The notes under the pieces were generated by a model. That model ran no database searches. It had not been told where the DNA came from and was given only the letters and a program-made list of their open reading frames with translations. The position numbers and the translations under genes were made by a program. A stretch of DNA of 64,000 bases from Pedobacter suwonensis (lineage in GTDB: Bacteria > Bacteroidota > Bacteroidia > Sphingobacteriales > Sphingobacteriaceae), in the NCBI RefSeq assembly GCF_900111825.1, contig NZ_FOJM01000003.1:62001-126000 (forward strand), written 5' to 3'. This document shows, in pieces, positions 1 to 9,364 of the stretch. How positions within the stretch are numbered: position 1 is the stretch's first letter; each line of letters begins with the position of its first letter.

Positions 1-615
1 TTTAATATTATTAATGGCTAATGGAATTAGCTTTTCAGGAAAATGATGAGATCCATAGTTGTTTGAGCAGTTAGAAATTACACAATCGATGCCATAAGTA
101 TCGTGATAAGCCCTTACAAAATGATCGGAGCTAGCCTTTGATGCCGAATATGGACTATGCGGATCGTAAGCTGTAGTTTCAGTAAACATGCCTTCTTCGC
201 CTAAAGCACCATAAACTTCATCCGTACTTACATGGTAAAAACGTTTTTTATCGTAATCACCTTTCCAATATTCGCGGGCAGCATTTAATAAATTTACCGT
301 ACCGATTACATTGGTAATTACAAAGGCCGTTGGATCTGAAATAGAACGGTCTACGTGACTTTCAGCTGCAAGATGAATTACTGCATCAAAGTTTTCCGCT
401 TTAAATAGATCAAACATTGCATTGGCATCAGCAATATCTTCCTTTACAAATCTATAATTCGGTTTATTTTCAATATCAGTTAAATTAGCCAGATTACCTG
501 CGTAAGTAAGCTTATCTAAATTGACAATTTCGTATTGAGGATAGTTATTAACAAAACGACGAACTACATGGGAACCAATGAAGCCCGCACCACCAGTAAT
601 TAAGATTTTCTTCAC
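1..615 (-). CDS. rfbB: dTDP-glucose 4,6-dehydratase, N-terminal 205 residues (cut by window edge)
   Basis: Converts dTDP-glucose to dTDP-4-keto-6-deoxyglucose, the first committed step toward dTDP-rhamnose and other deoxysugars; cytoplasmic, NAD-dependent. Reading from a GTG at 613-615, the protein opens with [18 protein letters not shown], the NAD-binding Rossmann loop (GGAGFIG, residues 8-14). The extended-SDR catalytic pair is Y156 and K160 in the segment SPYSASKAS, preceded by the HVSTDEVYG block. Family and substrate specificity are well matched. No ATG lies in frame at the start, so GTG is used. The C-terminus lies beyond base 1, so neighbouring rml genes cannot be seen. Confidence 0.93.
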   Translation of the reverse strand, partial: MKKILITGGAGFIGSHVVRRFVNNYPQYEIVNLDKLTYAGNLANLTDIENKPNYRFVKEDIADANAMFDLFKAENFDAVIHLAAESHVDRSISDPTAFVITNVIGTVNLLNAAREYWKGDYDKKRFYHVSTDEVYGALGEEGMFTETTAYDPHSPYSASKASSDHFVRAYHDTYGIDCVISNCSNNYGSHHFPEKLIPLAINNIK

Positions 616-1003
616 GTTATAAATTGATTTTCGGTCGTGCTAAATTAAATGTTTTTTAAACAACAAACAACTTAATTTGACATTATTAGCACCTGAATTG
701 CTAAAAATCAACTTCTATTTAACGAATTGCCAAAGAAAACACTAATTAGCTCACTTAAAACACAATTCGAAGCTAATTTTATTAAATATTTACTATATTA
801 GCACTTTTTCACCACATTATTCCACACCAATTATTGATAAAATTAATTTTCAGCTCATAAGAATATTAATTTTTTAACAATTACTTAATACCAAAAGGTG
901 GAATTTTAGCTGAATATTCAACTTGCTGACTAGAAAAAGGTTTCAAATCTTTATAAAAAGCAACCTTAACCCAATATTACTAAGATACAGCTATAGTTGA
1001 CCA
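616..1003. other. Gene-free, AT-rich spacer of 388 bases
   Basis: No open frame with coding character, RNA gene or repeat was recognised. The stretch is very AT-rich and lies upstream of rfbB and downstream of the DUF3109 gene, both on the minus strand. The rfbB promoter should be at its left end, but no full TTTG/TAnnTTTG pair was seen. Confidence 0.5.
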
Positions 1004-1570
1004 CTATAAGGCTGCCACAGAACTCTCCAATTCTTTGTACCACTGCTCTCCATACTTTCGGATTAGCGGTCCCTTTAGAAAACTGTATACCGGCACTTTG
1101 AGTTCGCGGCCAAAAGTACAGGCATCATGGCAGATATGCCAACGATCATAGTTTAACACTTCAAATTCCGGATATTTGGTAATCCGGATAGGATACAAGT
1201 GGCAGGAAATCGGCTTCTGCCACTCAACGATACCTTGCTCATAGGCTTTTTCTATCGCACATTTGGTAATACCGCCTTCAAACAAGACATAGGCGCATTC
1301 TTTATTTTTATCGACACAAGGGGTAGTTAAATCGCCATCTTCATCCACTACATAAACGCCTTGTTCTTCAATCGCTTTAATACCCTTTTCGTTTAACAGG
1401 TGTTTTATTTTCGGGTAAATTTCTTCCAAAACGGCTTTTTCGTCATGATCTAGAGGCGCTCCGGAATCGCCTTCAACACAGCAGATTCCTTTGCATTTGC
1501 TTAAATTACAAACAAAGTTTTCTTTCAATACATCTTCGTGCACCAGCACCTGTTCAACTTCTATCATCAT
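1004..1570 (-). CDS. DUF3109 family cysteine-rich protein
   Basis: 188 residues, matching DUF3109, a Bacteroidetes family related to YkgJ-type putative zinc/iron-chelating proteins. No reaction is established. Ten cysteines are visible at about 21, 26, 30, 31, 85, 92, 104, 123, 147 and 151. The clusters CNLSKCKGICC, ISCHLYP and WHICHDAC look like metal ligands. There is no signal peptide, so it is probably cytoplasmic. Its start overlaps the stop of the upstream DUF3108 gene by one base (TAATG), so the two are likely translationally coupled. A second ATG directly follows the first and could be the real start. Metal binding is inferred from the cysteine pattern. Confidence 0.85.
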   Translation of the reverse strand: MMIEVEQVLVHEDVLKENFVCNLSKCKGICCVEGDSGAPLDHDEKAVLEEIYPKIKHLLNEKGIKAIEEQGVYVVDEDGDLTTPCVDKNKECAYVLFEGGITKCAIEKAYEQGIVEWQKPISCHLYPIRITKYPEFEVLNYDRWHICHDACTFGRELKVPVYSFLKGPLIRKYGEQWYKELESSVAAL

Positions 1571-2358
1571 TATTCTTTTGCTAAAGCATATTTCAGCCCA
1601 TCGGCTGATTTTAATTCCATTGTAACTGCACCAACCAATATCTCAACCTGCGCCTTTACCGGCACCCGGTTCCCATCATCGGTTACCCAAAGGTATAACC
1701 GGCTATCTTTTTTAAATATACGACCAGGCTTAATAGAAGGACTGAATTTCAAACAGCGGATATTGCCTAACTTACTCTTTACCGTTTCTTTACCGATATA
1801 CTCTACCTCCAATGCTGAAATTTCATCGCCCAAGAAATAGTTCAACTTAAACTTATCTCCAACTTTGATTTTGCTCATATCCAGGCTTCGTGCAAAATAA
1901 TATGCTGAAACGAGATCAAATGTTTGATTGGTTGGTGTGGTAAAAGTACCCCTGTTGGAAACAACTTTCTTTCCATCCTGATTGAAACGTGCCTTATCCT
2001 GTCGTCTATAACTGGCCTCACGGATATTCTCCTGATAGAAATAAGGTAAAAGATCAGTTTTATCAATATATGAATCGTAATGATCCCTGATCTTATAAAA
2101 GATATCAAATGTACCTGAAGTCTGTGCATCAACCGTGAGTTTGTATGTAGGTTTGTTATCAAACTTCAAATCAGAATTGGTTACTTTAATCGTGGCTTCC
2201 GCCGCAGTAATAAATCCATACCTCAGTTTATATTGTAATACTTCGCCCTCCTGAAATACAGCCTCTTTCTTTAAAGGGAGTTGTTGTGCTACCGAGAGTA
2301 AACTACACAGGCCGGCTGTAACTGTTATCAATATTTTTTTCATTGCTTTTGTACTCAT
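1570..2358 (-). CDS. DUF3108 family periplasmic protein
   Basis: 262 residues with an N-terminal signal peptide (hydrophobic stretch around ILITVTAGLCSLLSVAQ). The rest is beta-rich and fits DUF3108, a family of exported proteins in Gram-negative bacteria with no settled function. Typical blocks are the 'GEVLQYKLRYGFI' segment near residues 38-50 and the 'SAYYFAR' segment in the middle. The start could equally be the ATG five codons in (base 2343), which places the lysines right before the signal core. It is the first gene of a two-gene unit with the DUF3109 gene. Confidence 0.85.
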   Translation of the reverse strand: MSTKAMKKILITVTAGLCSLLSVAQQLPLKKEAVFQEGEVLQYKLRYGFITAAEATIKVTNSDLKFDNKPTYKLTVDAQTSGTFDIFYKIRDHYDSYIDKTDLLPYFYQENIREASYRRQDKARFNQDGKKVVSNRGTFTTPTNQTFDLVSAYYFARSLDMSKIKVGDKFKLNYFLGDEISALEVEYIGKETVKSKLGNIRCLKFSPSIKPGRIFKKDSRLYLWVTDDGNRVPVKAQVEILVGAVTMELKSADGLKYALAKE

Positions 2359-2690
2359 TTGTGTGTGTTACGAGAAAAAAACCATGTTAAATAGTATGGT
2401 GAAATTTTCCCTCTATGAAGATATACAAAAAGCCAACCAAAACTTAATCTTTCTTATATTCATGCTTAACTACGGAGCACAGATCGATTAATACTATCCC
2501 TTTCGAACCGTAATTCAGGTATTTAATTCAAGGTAACCCAACCACGAAAATCAGGATCAGGGTCTATTTTCAAAATATGCTGACTAGGTATTAGCTACAA
2601 GCCAATTGAAAATACAATTTCTACTTGTAAAATAAATCAGATAGCTATCGGATTCAGCATGACGATTGCTTAAGGCAAGGAGGCTTAAAT
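2359..2690. other. Gene-free spacer of 332 bases with a half copy of a palindrome
   Basis: No coding region seen. Near 2652-2664 is the string TTCAGCATGACGAT, which looks like one arm of the small ATGACG-ended palindromes found elsewhere in the window. The rest is AT-rich without recognised structure. Confidence 0.45.
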
Positions 2691-3206
2691 TTAATCTTTC
2701 CTTTTATAAACAGGTACGGTAGAGCAAGGCTCGCCAAACATAATGCTTTTCACTACCGGAGTAAGCAAATTGGTAACTTCTACATACGCTGCAACCGGCA
2801 CCTCGATATCGCCACACCCCTTTACCACCACACGTTCATTTGCATAATCACCAGGATTGATTTTAGCCAATGCTTTGGTAAATAAAACGGCTTCTAAAGT
2901 ATTTAAATCGCCGAATACCACTTCGTTTGCATAGGGCTTTAGCTTATTGGCCAGCAGCATATAGGCCCAGGTTGGCACAATGGCATCTGCAGAACAGGTA
3001 ATGGCTACATTTTTATCCTGATATTGCGCCCAATCGTGATCCTTTATAAATGCCCGAAAATCCTTTTCCCTAAGCATTAAGCCGTGAAACAGATTATCTG
3101 CAATATCATACACAACCCTTTCGCCCTTATGATAAAAATCTTCAAGGTTTAAAGTAATTAAACCACTATTGGCAACTTTATTTATAATGTTTTCCTGAAT
3201 TTCCAT
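2691..3206 (-). CDS. DUF2480 family protein
   Basis: 171 residues matching DUF2480, a Bacteroidetes-restricted family of unknown function. It is soluble, with no signal peptide or membrane segment. The N-terminal part (IINKVANSGLITLNLEDF, about residues 6-23) and the C-terminal 'VVVKGCGDIEVP' block are the recognisable family landmarks. The gene stands alone, separated from the upstream ppiD-like gene by a strong terminator. No function can be read from the sequence or its neighbours. Confidence 0.82.
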   Translation of the reverse strand: MEIQENIINKVANSGLITLNLEDFYHKGERVVYDIADNLFHGLMLREKDFRAFIKDHDWAQYQDKNVAITCSADAIVPTWAYMLLANKLKPYANEVVFGDLNTLEAVLFTKALAKINPGDYANERVVVKGCGDIEVPVAAYVEVTNLLTPVVKSIMFGEPCSTVPVYKRKD

Positions 3207-3213
3207 GGCCTTA

Positions 3214-3250
3214 AATAAAAAAACCGTTCCGACTAATCATCGGAACGGTT
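3214..3250 (-). terminator. Rho-independent terminator of the PpiD-like gene
   Basis: An 11-bp perfect stem (AACCGTTCCGA at 3222-3232 with TCGGAACGGTT at 3240-3250) and a 7-base loop. Reading on the minus strand, it is followed by a run of T from the A tract at 3217-3223. It lies 21 bases after the stop of the 694-residue gene. Confidence 0.88.
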
Positions 3251-3271
3251 ACAAAATTACATATTTTCTAA

Positions 3272-5356
3272 TTAATAGAATTTCACGCGATTGTCTTTTA
3301 TCTTGGCATTATCCTGCAAGGCCTGGAAAGCTGATCCTAATGAACGCTGACCTAAACTTAACAACATGCTTTCTTTTTGTTTAAACATATTTGCAATTGG
3401 AGCAGGATTTGTAAATCCATCAACGGTAAATACATACACACCACGCTCACCCTGAACAGGAGCAGACAATTTGCCCGGCTGTGAACCAAATACACTTCCC
3501 ACCAATGCATTTTCCTGGGCAACACCTGGAACTACCGGATTGGCAAATACTACATTCTGTACTGGATTAACCGGACGGGCAACTTTAGCAGCTACCTGAT
3601 CGATACTTCCCTTACCTGCATTAGCTAATTTCTCTTTCAATTGTTTTGCTTTAACTGCATTGAGTACCATCGGCTCGATTTCTTTTTTCACATCAGCTAA
3701 TGATAAAATGCCTTTAGGACTAATGTTGGTTAAGTGTGCTACTACATAAGCATTGCTCATGGTATAAATTTCTGGTAAAACATCACCTTTATCTGCAGCG
3801 TAAGCATCCTGGATCAGTTTACGTGGATTATCTAAACCTGCCGCAAACCCTTGTGTTGCTGTAACTCTATCTGCCACACCTACTTTTAGGCCCTTTTGAG
3901 CTGCAAATTTACTGAAATCGTTACCTTTTACATCAGTTAAGAAACTGCTCGCGGCTTTATAAGCGGCAGCCTGGGTTTTGCTGCTCGCGGCCAGTGCTTT
4001 TTCTACATACGCTAATTTAGCTACTTTAGAAGAACCGATTTGCTTTTCAATTTTAATCACATGGTAACCAAACTGCGATTTTACCACTTTAATATCACCG
4101 GTTTTGCCATCAAAAGCAGCGTTTTCAAATTCAGGAACCATTGCACCACGTGCGAAAGTACCCAATTCGCCACCTTTATCTTTAGAACCATCTACACTGT
4201 AGTTTTTGGCCAGTTCAGCAAAATTGCCGCCTTTCAAAACTAATCCTTTTAATGAATCAGCTAATTTAAGTGCTTTATCTTCGCCGCCAACTTTAGCCGG
4301 GTCGATTAAGATATGGCTTGCTTTTACCGAATCAGGAGATATACGGGTAGCCACTACTTTTACAATTTTGTAGGAGTTGCCGCTTAATTTCGGGCCGTAG
4401 AAACTGCCCGCAGGTAAAGCAAATACTGCTGAATCAACTGCAGGATCCAATTTACCTTTTGTAATATAGGTAAAAGGAACTTTTACGTCAGAATTGATCG
4501 CTGCAAAAAGTGAATCATTTTTAGCCACCTGGAAATCAGCAGCAATTTTATCTACCTGAGCTTTGATGGCCATTGAATCGGCTTTATTAGGACTGATACT
4601 GAAAGTAACATACTCAAAAGCACGTGTTTCCTGCGGATTGTTGAAACGCGCTTTATTCTGATCATAGTATTCCGAATAATCAGCATCCGTTAATTTAACC
4701 GATTTATCAGGAACTGAAGCATAATCTAAACTTACATATTTGAAATTAGCCAGTTTGTTACGGTTGTTATATTCATCTGTAGCTTCTAATGAAGTTACAT
4801 AAACCGAATTACGGATTAAGTTGGAATATTTGGTTTGTAATGCCTGGTTTTTAATTTCCTCCTGTAACACATTAGATTGTTGCAAAGCCTGAGGATCTTT
4901 TGATTTCAAAAAGTTCATCAAGGTAGCACGGTCCAACTGTCCGGTTTGTGGATTGGAAAAATATTGTTTGATCAACGGACTAGGGTTTTGACCTTGTAAC
5001 AGATCCAACAACTCGTCTTCTGATATGGTTAAACCTAAGCGATCATACTCTTTAGTTAACAAAACTTTAGCTAACTCTGCATTCCAGGCCTGATCAACAG
5101 CCATAGCCGTCATCTGAGCATTGGCACTACCACCGTATTGCTGTTTCATCTGGTTTACCCCCTGATCAACCTTTGGCCCGAACTCATCGATATTGATGTC
5201 GTTACCATCAATAGTTCCTACCACTTTTTGATTTGCGGACCAAAAAGGTTTACCCACGTTAATTGCATCACCTACTAAAAATGCAACAATTGCAAAACCG
5301 ATTGCAAAGACCAGAATATAGCCTGCACGGTTGCGCAAAAATGTCATTAATCCCAT
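3272..5356 (-). CDS. PpiD/SurA-like peptidylprolyl isomerase, membrane-anchored
   Basis: 694-residue periplasmic folding factor. One N-terminal membrane anchor (about 12-32, GYILVFAIGFAIVAFLVG) is followed by a SurA_N/PpiD chaperone region (about 40-240). A parvulin-type PPIase domain sits at about 344-438, shown by KASHILID, the GGNFAELAKNYS block, GELGTF and FGYHVIKIE. A second, degenerate C-terminal region of about 200 residues completes the PpiD layout. It should cis-trans isomerise prolyl bonds and assist outer-membrane proteins. It lies downstream of coaX-OMP-lptC, a position often seen in Bacteroidetes, which fits envelope biogenesis. A strong terminator follows. Confidence 0.9.
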   Translation of the reverse strand: MGLMTFLRNRAGYILVFAIGFAIVAFLVGDAINVGKPFWSANQKVVGTIDGNDINIDEFGPKVDQGVNQMKQQYGGSANAQMTAMAVDQAWNAELAKVLLTKEYDRLGLTISEDELLDLLQGQNPSPLIKQYFSNPQTGQLDRATLMNFLKSKDPQALQQSNVLQEEIKNQALQTKYSNLIRNSVYVTSLEATDEYNNRNKLANFKYVSLDYASVPDKSVKLTDADYSEYYDQNKARFNNPQETRAFEYVTFSISPNKADSMAIKAQVDKIAADFQVAKNDSLFAAINSDVKVPFTYITKGKLDPAVDSAVFALPAGSFYGPKLSGNSYKIVKVVATRISPDSVKASHILIDPAKVGGEDKALKLADSLKGLVLKGGNFAELAKNYSVDGSKDKGGELGTFARGAMVPEFENAAFDGKTGDIKVVKSQFGYHVIKIEKQIGSSKVAKLAYVEKALAASSKTQAAAYKAASSFLTDVKGNDFSKFAAQKGLKVGVADRVTATQGFAAGLDNPRKLIQDAYAADKGDVLPEIYTMSNAYVVAHLTNISPKGILSLADVKKEIEPMVLNAVKAKQLKEKLANAGKGSIDQVAAKVARPVNPVQNVVFANPVVPGVAQENALVGSVFGSQPGKLSAPVQGERGVYVFTVDGFTNPAPIANMFKQKESMLLSLGQRSLGSAFQALQDNAKIKDNRVKFY

Positions 5357-5460
5357 ATTGTATTTATAATTTATTTAGTTCTTTTTTAAGAGGGCGCAAG
5401 ATACAAATTTGCCTTAAAAAAGAAAATACAAAATTTTATTTATCAAGCACCTAATTATTA

Positions 5461-5625
5461 GGGGGATGGAAGAGGTAAGAATGGAGGACGGGAGATGTAA
5501 AAATGGAGGATGGAAGAAAAGAAATTTGGCTTTGAATCTATAAATATTTTGAAGGTTTCCGATTACCTCACCCATCTCAAATCTCATATCTCATATCTCA
5601 TATCTTACATCTCACATTTTACATT
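5461..5625. repeat. Low-complexity word-like intergenic repeat
   Basis: Two tracts. 5461-5520 is made of variants of ATGGAGGA / GGATGGAAGA. 5572-5625 is made of variants of CTCATAT and ATCTCA, including several near-tandem copies of ATCTCATATCTC. Similar words occur again at 42538-42595. The region lies between lptC and the PpiD-like gene and has no plausible gene. See findings. Confidence 0.7.
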
Positions 5626-5627
5626 GC

Positions 5628-6200
5628 TTAGGGTGCTACGCCTTCTTTCATATTCAATTCGCCATTTCCGCTATCCATTTCGTAGGTACTAAAATCCTGT
5701 GGTGCCTTGAAATTTATTCCTTCACCCACGCTTCCATCAATTCCCTTTACGTATACCCGCTGGTTGGAGTAGAAAATTTTCTTCGATTCATCCCAGATTA
5801 ATTCCTGAGAGGAGAAGGTATCACCCTTACTGCTTTTCACTACTACATTTTTCCTGAATTCCGTTTTGAGCTCATTATCTCTTCTAATGGCATAATCGCA
5901 CACCAGGTTTCCATCAATGGTGCCGTTCGGGTTATAAAAGTCGATATTGACTCCTTTAATCATCTCCTGATAAGTGCTCCCATTAGCAGGCGTAACCTTA
6001 TCAAGGATGGGGGCAACACCTTTTGCCTTGATCCTGGCAGAATCGCTGTAAATAATATCTACACCTAAAGTTCGGTCGCGGGAGAGGATGGTCTTATTTA
6101 TCGAAACAGCATCTGCTTTTTTTAGATCGTCGTCTCCACAGGAAGCCAGAAAAAAAGGCAATACCAGAAACAGACCATATAAAAATGCTTTTAATTTCAT
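5628..6200 (-). CDS. lptC: LPS export ABC transporter periplasmic protein LptC
   Basis: 190 residues matching LptC, the bitopic or lipid-anchored component that passes lipopolysaccharide from LptB2FG to LptA. The N-terminus is a lipoprotein signal peptide ending FFLASC with C21 as the lipidation residue. This is the usual Bacteroidetes form, rather than the membrane-anchored E. coli form. The beta-jellyroll region follows, with the recognisable 'INKTILSRDRTLGVDI' and 'VYVKGIDGSVGEGI' type strands. Its ATG overlaps the stop of the upstream outer-membrane protein gene by one base, so it is cotranscribed and probably coupled with coaX and that gene. Confidence 0.85.
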   Translation of the reverse strand: MKLKAFLYGLFLVLPFFLASCGDDDLKKADAVSINKTILSRDRTLGVDIIYSDSARIKAKGVAPILDKVTPANGSTYQEMIKGVNIDFYNPNGTIDGNLVCDYAIRRDNELKTEFRKNVVVKSSKGDTFSSQELIWDESKKIFYSNQRVYVKGIDGSVGEGINFKAPQDFSTYEMDSGNGELNMKEGVAP

Positions 6201-7492
6201 TAATCTACGCGGTACTTACGAAACCAGGTATCGTTCAGGGTAAAACCCAGATGGAAATTAATATACTGCTCTTTAACCAGATTATTGTTCAATGTTCCTC
6301 TTTGTCCGAGTTCTGTTGTAAAATTGATTTTATAAAATGCAGTACCACCATTTGCAGTAGGTAACGGGAACCCAAAACCTAAAGATGCACCCATTTGCTT
6401 AATATCCTGATTACCGATTTTAATATAAGTCTTATTGTAATTAAAACCGATACGATAATCTATACGCTTCAGGTAGCTATTGTAAGAAAATGCATCTGGT
6501 GTCCATTGTCCACCTAAAGAAGCTCCCCAGCTATCCTGCAACCCCTGGTTTACATCATTGATACTGGTTTTAGACCATTTACCCATTCTAAAATCGGCGC
6601 CAATTAACCATTTATCATTCTGTTGGATGGCGATCCCAAAATTATGGGTTAAGGGTAAAGTAAGATTTGATTTTCCGTTATTTACCGTATTTAAAGTATC
6701 TGCAGCAGTACTCTCATTCCCATCCTGATCTCTTGTATACAAAGTAGCATATGAAGTAAGGGTAGAGTTAACCTTTCCGGAAGTGCTTCCCGAGTAACCC
6801 AGGGTAACGATTGTTTTTTTACCTAATGTAAAATCGTACTGAATACCATAAGAATAGCTTAAGCCGGCAACACTATTTTTGGTCTGAAGTTTCGCATTGT
6901 AAGAACCTGCACTATTAAACTCCGTAGCACGGGTGTTCTGAAGGTTACCGAAAATGTATTCCAGGTTACCGCCAATTCTTAAATGGTCGCCAAAACGGTA
7001 ACCATAGCCTAAATAAGCTTTTGATAAACCGCCTTCTCCTTCATAAAGCTGATTTAAGGTTGTAGTATCAACTTTCACGGTATTCCTGTAGTTATAACCC
7101 AGATCGGAATAAGGTAAAATGCCAAAACTCAATGCAGATCTTCTGGTAACAGGAGCGGCAAAGGCCAGGTGACTGAAAGTAGAGTTAAAACTTGATTCGC
7201 TTAAATTGTTGCGCGTAAGGTTGGTTACACTTGCACTCATACCAATATCAATAGTGGTTAGCGAAATACCAGCATATGATGCGGGATTCTGCATATTAAT
7301 ATTATTGAAGCCGGTGACTTTGCTTACAGCAGTAGAAATTCCACCCATTGCCCTAAACTGAGGCAATAAAGATCCTTTTATATTTCCGAGCCCATATCTT
7401 GAATATGGTGATGAAGTGGTAACCTGTGCCTGAGCATTTAAACCACAAACAAGAACGAGTATGGTTGCAATATAATTTATTCTTTTGTACAT
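6200..7492 (-). CDS. Outer-membrane beta-barrel protein of unknown function
   Basis: About 430 residues. A signal peptide ends in AQAQ, and the mature part starts with SPYSRYGLGN and RAMGG, which is typical of a Bacteroidetes outer-membrane protein family with FadL-like features. The rest alternates polar and hydrophobic residues in strands, rich in G, N, T and Y, and ends in an aromatic-containing strand (LNDTWFRKYRVD). The chosen ATG (7490-7492) lies one base after the coaX stop. An in-frame ATG 21 bases further upstream would overlap coaX and add seven residues before the signal peptide. No substrate can be inferred. It sits between coaX and lptC in one operon. Confidence 0.78.
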   Translation of the reverse strand: MYKRINYIATILVLVCGLNAQAQVTTSSPYSRYGLGNIKGSLLPQFRAMGGISTAVSKVTGFNNINMQNPASYAGISLTTIDIGMSASVTNLTRNNLSESSFNSTFSHLAFAAPVTRRSALSFGILPYSDLGYNYRNTVKVDTTTLNQLYEGEGGLSKAYLGYGYRFGDHLRIGGNLEYIFGNLQNTRATEFNSAGSYNAKLQTKNSVAGLSYSYGIQYDFTLGKKTIVTLGYSGSTSGKVNSTLTSYATLYTRDQDGNESTAADTLNTVNNGKSNLTLPLTHNFGIAIQQNDKWLIGADFRMGKWSKTSINDVNQGLQDSWGASLGGQWTPDAFSYNSYLKRIDYRIGFNYNKTYIKIGNQDIKQMGASLGFGFPLPTANGGTAFYKINFTTELGQRGTLNNNLVKEQYINFHLGFTLNDTWFRKYRVD

Positions 7493-7493
7493 T

Positions 7494-8228
7494 TTAATCT
7501 GCAATAGCTTCATTTAATCCTTTTAATACTAAGTAAGGATCTTTTATAATTTGAGGCGCAAAGATGCTGTTTTGTAATTGTTTATACAAAAAATTAGCAT
7601 CTCCCCCTGTTATAATTACCTTCAGAGCACTTTCTTTTTTATTATTTATGGCAATAAAGCCTTCAATTTCATTTATTATCCCTTGTAAAACACCGTTTTT
7701 AATGGCCGATAAAGTGTCGGTTCCTTCCGGTACCTCATCATGTTCGTTCCAGTCTACCAATGGCAAGCGCCCCGTAAATTCGTGCACTGCCTTAAAGCGC
7801 ATTCTTATACCCGGACTTATACTGCCTCCGAAATATTCTCTGGAGCTGCTTAAAACATCATAGGTGATGCAGGTACCCGCATCAACCACTAAACTGGCAT
7901 TTGCCGGATGTAAACCGTTGGCACCCAGAATAGCAGCCCACCTATCTAAACCCAGTGTAACCGGCGTTTTATATCTGTTCTGCACACCGTTTGTTAACAG
8001 GGCTGAAAAACGGATATACGCTGTATGCTTTTTCAAAAATACCTCTAACGGCCCGATTTCCTGGTTAACACTGCTAATGATAGATTTTGTTGGCGAAAAC
8101 TTCTCAATCAATTGAGCCAGATCGAGTATCCCGATCTTATTAAAACGCTGATGGTGAACAATTTCTTTATTTGCAAAAACACCAACTTTAACAGCAGAAT
8201 TTCCAATATCGATGCTTAAACTACGCAT
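7494..8228 (-). CDS. coaX: Type III pantothenate kinase
   Basis: Phosphorylates pantothenate to 4'-phosphopantothenate, the first step of coenzyme A synthesis; cytoplasmic, of the ASKHA fold. 244 residues, normal for the family. Visible motifs are the N-terminal phosphate loop DIGNSAVKVGVF (about 7-18), GLDRWAAILGA (93-103), VVDAGTCITYD (114-124, with the catalytic aspartate), the GGSISPG block (134-140) and ITGGD near 206-210. It is the first gene of the run coaX, outer-membrane protein, lptC. The position is common in Bacteroidetes and says nothing special about regulation. Confidence 0.95.
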   Translation of the reverse strand: MRSLSIDIGNSAVKVGVFANKEIVHHQRFNKIGILDLAQLIEKFSPTKSIISSVNQEIGPLEVFLKKHTAYIRFSALLTNGVQNRYKTPVTLGLDRWAAILGANGLHPANASLVVDAGTCITYDVLSSSREYFGGSISPGIRMRFKAVHEFTGRLPLVDWNEHDEVPEGTDTLSAIKNGVLQGIINEIEGFIAINNKKESALKVIITGGDANFLYKQLQNSIFAPQIIKDPYLVLKGLNEAIAD

Positions 8229-8383
8229 TTAAAATCTCCCGTTGCAAATAATATGTTCTTAGAAATTCCAATGTCCCCATTTTTTTATCCATCTTAATTA
8301 AAACTAAAAAGCTTCAATTATAAAATCGTTCACAAAGCTATCAATCTTTGTTAAGTTTCATTCTAGTTATTTGTTAAAAAAGG

Positions 8384-9364
8384 TTAAACAAAAAGAAAAT
8401 ACTGTATGGAAAGCACAAATAAAACGAATAATGTCTCGTAAAACCAACGCTTTTTGGCATTGCTGAAATAGTAGGCCAGCAGTACCGATCCGGGTGGCAC
8501 GCAAAGCAAAAAATGCCAGGTCCTGAAATTAGGTTTAAGGTAAAAACTGGCTGCAGAAATAATAAACATGAAAAACAACAGCTGAAAACTTTTCCTTGTA
8601 CTGATGAAACTTCTGAAAAAATTTTCGCGTAGCTGTAGCGATGCCAGTATCATAATTACCGTTACCGGAATCAGCACCAGATAATCGTTATAGTTGATTT
8701 TAAAAACAGAAGGAAACTTATTCCCCAAGGGCCTCCAGATCTGATAAAACGAGCTTAAATTATCATTCCAGTAATAAAACACTGCCAGAAAAAAGAAAAC
8801 AGTAATAAAGCCGATTAAGCCAGCCACCCATTCACGCCAGTTAAAAGATCTAAAAAGCAACAACGCTAAAAAGATCATCAGCAACATGGCCATAAACGGA
8901 AAATAGATTAAGGTTCCAACTCCAATAATCATCCCGATATCGAAAATGGTAGTGATGGAATTTGCACTTTTGCCCAGTTTTAAAAATTTATCAATAATCC
9001 AGATCAACAGAAAGTTACATAATAATGCCGGACTCAGGATCATAAAAGGCATAAACAGGCTTGTTCCCGTAATAAACATCAGCCCTGGCAGAAAATTGGG
9101 TTTGGCTAATAAATTATGATTATTCACCACACGGTTGAAAATCAATGCCTGTACATACACTAGAAGTGCCGCAATAAAAATATTGGTATAAGGAGTAAAA
9201 GCATGATCTAAGTCAATATTGATCAGTAAACGTGCAAAAGGCTCCAAAAAATCAAAGTTCAGTTGATCATGCGTTTCCTGAAAAATGGCAATACGCAAAA
9301 AGAACGTGTACGCCAGCAAGAATACGAGGTTAACTGGATTTAGTTTTCTAAACTGATTAATCAT
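8384..9364 (-). CDS. Multi-span membrane protein (DUF6427-like)
   Basis: 326 residues with about nine or ten hydrophobic segments throughout and a start MINQFRKLNPVNLVFLLAY. It resembles the DUF6427 family of Bacteroidetes integral membrane proteins, whose function is unknown; the family name is given from memory and is the less certain part. There are no catalytic motifs. The gene is monocistronic, with 155 bases to coaX downstream and a repeat-containing spacer upstream. Confidence 0.7.
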   Translation of the reverse strand: MINQFRKLNPVNLVFLLAYTFFLRIAIFQETHDQLNFDFLEPFARLLINIDLDHAFTPYTNIFIAALLVYVQALIFNRVVNNHNLLAKPNFLPGLMFITGTSLFMPFMILSPALLCNFLLIWIIDKFLKLGKSANSITTIFDIGMIIGVGTLIYFPFMAMLLMIFLALLLFRSFNWREWVAGLIGFITVFFFLAVFYYWNDNLSSFYQIWRPLGNKFPSVFKINYNDYLVLIPVTVIMILASLQLRENFFRSFISTRKSFQLLFFMFIISAASFYLKPNFRTWHFLLCVPPGSVLLAYYFSNAKKRWFYETLFVLFVLSIQYFLFV

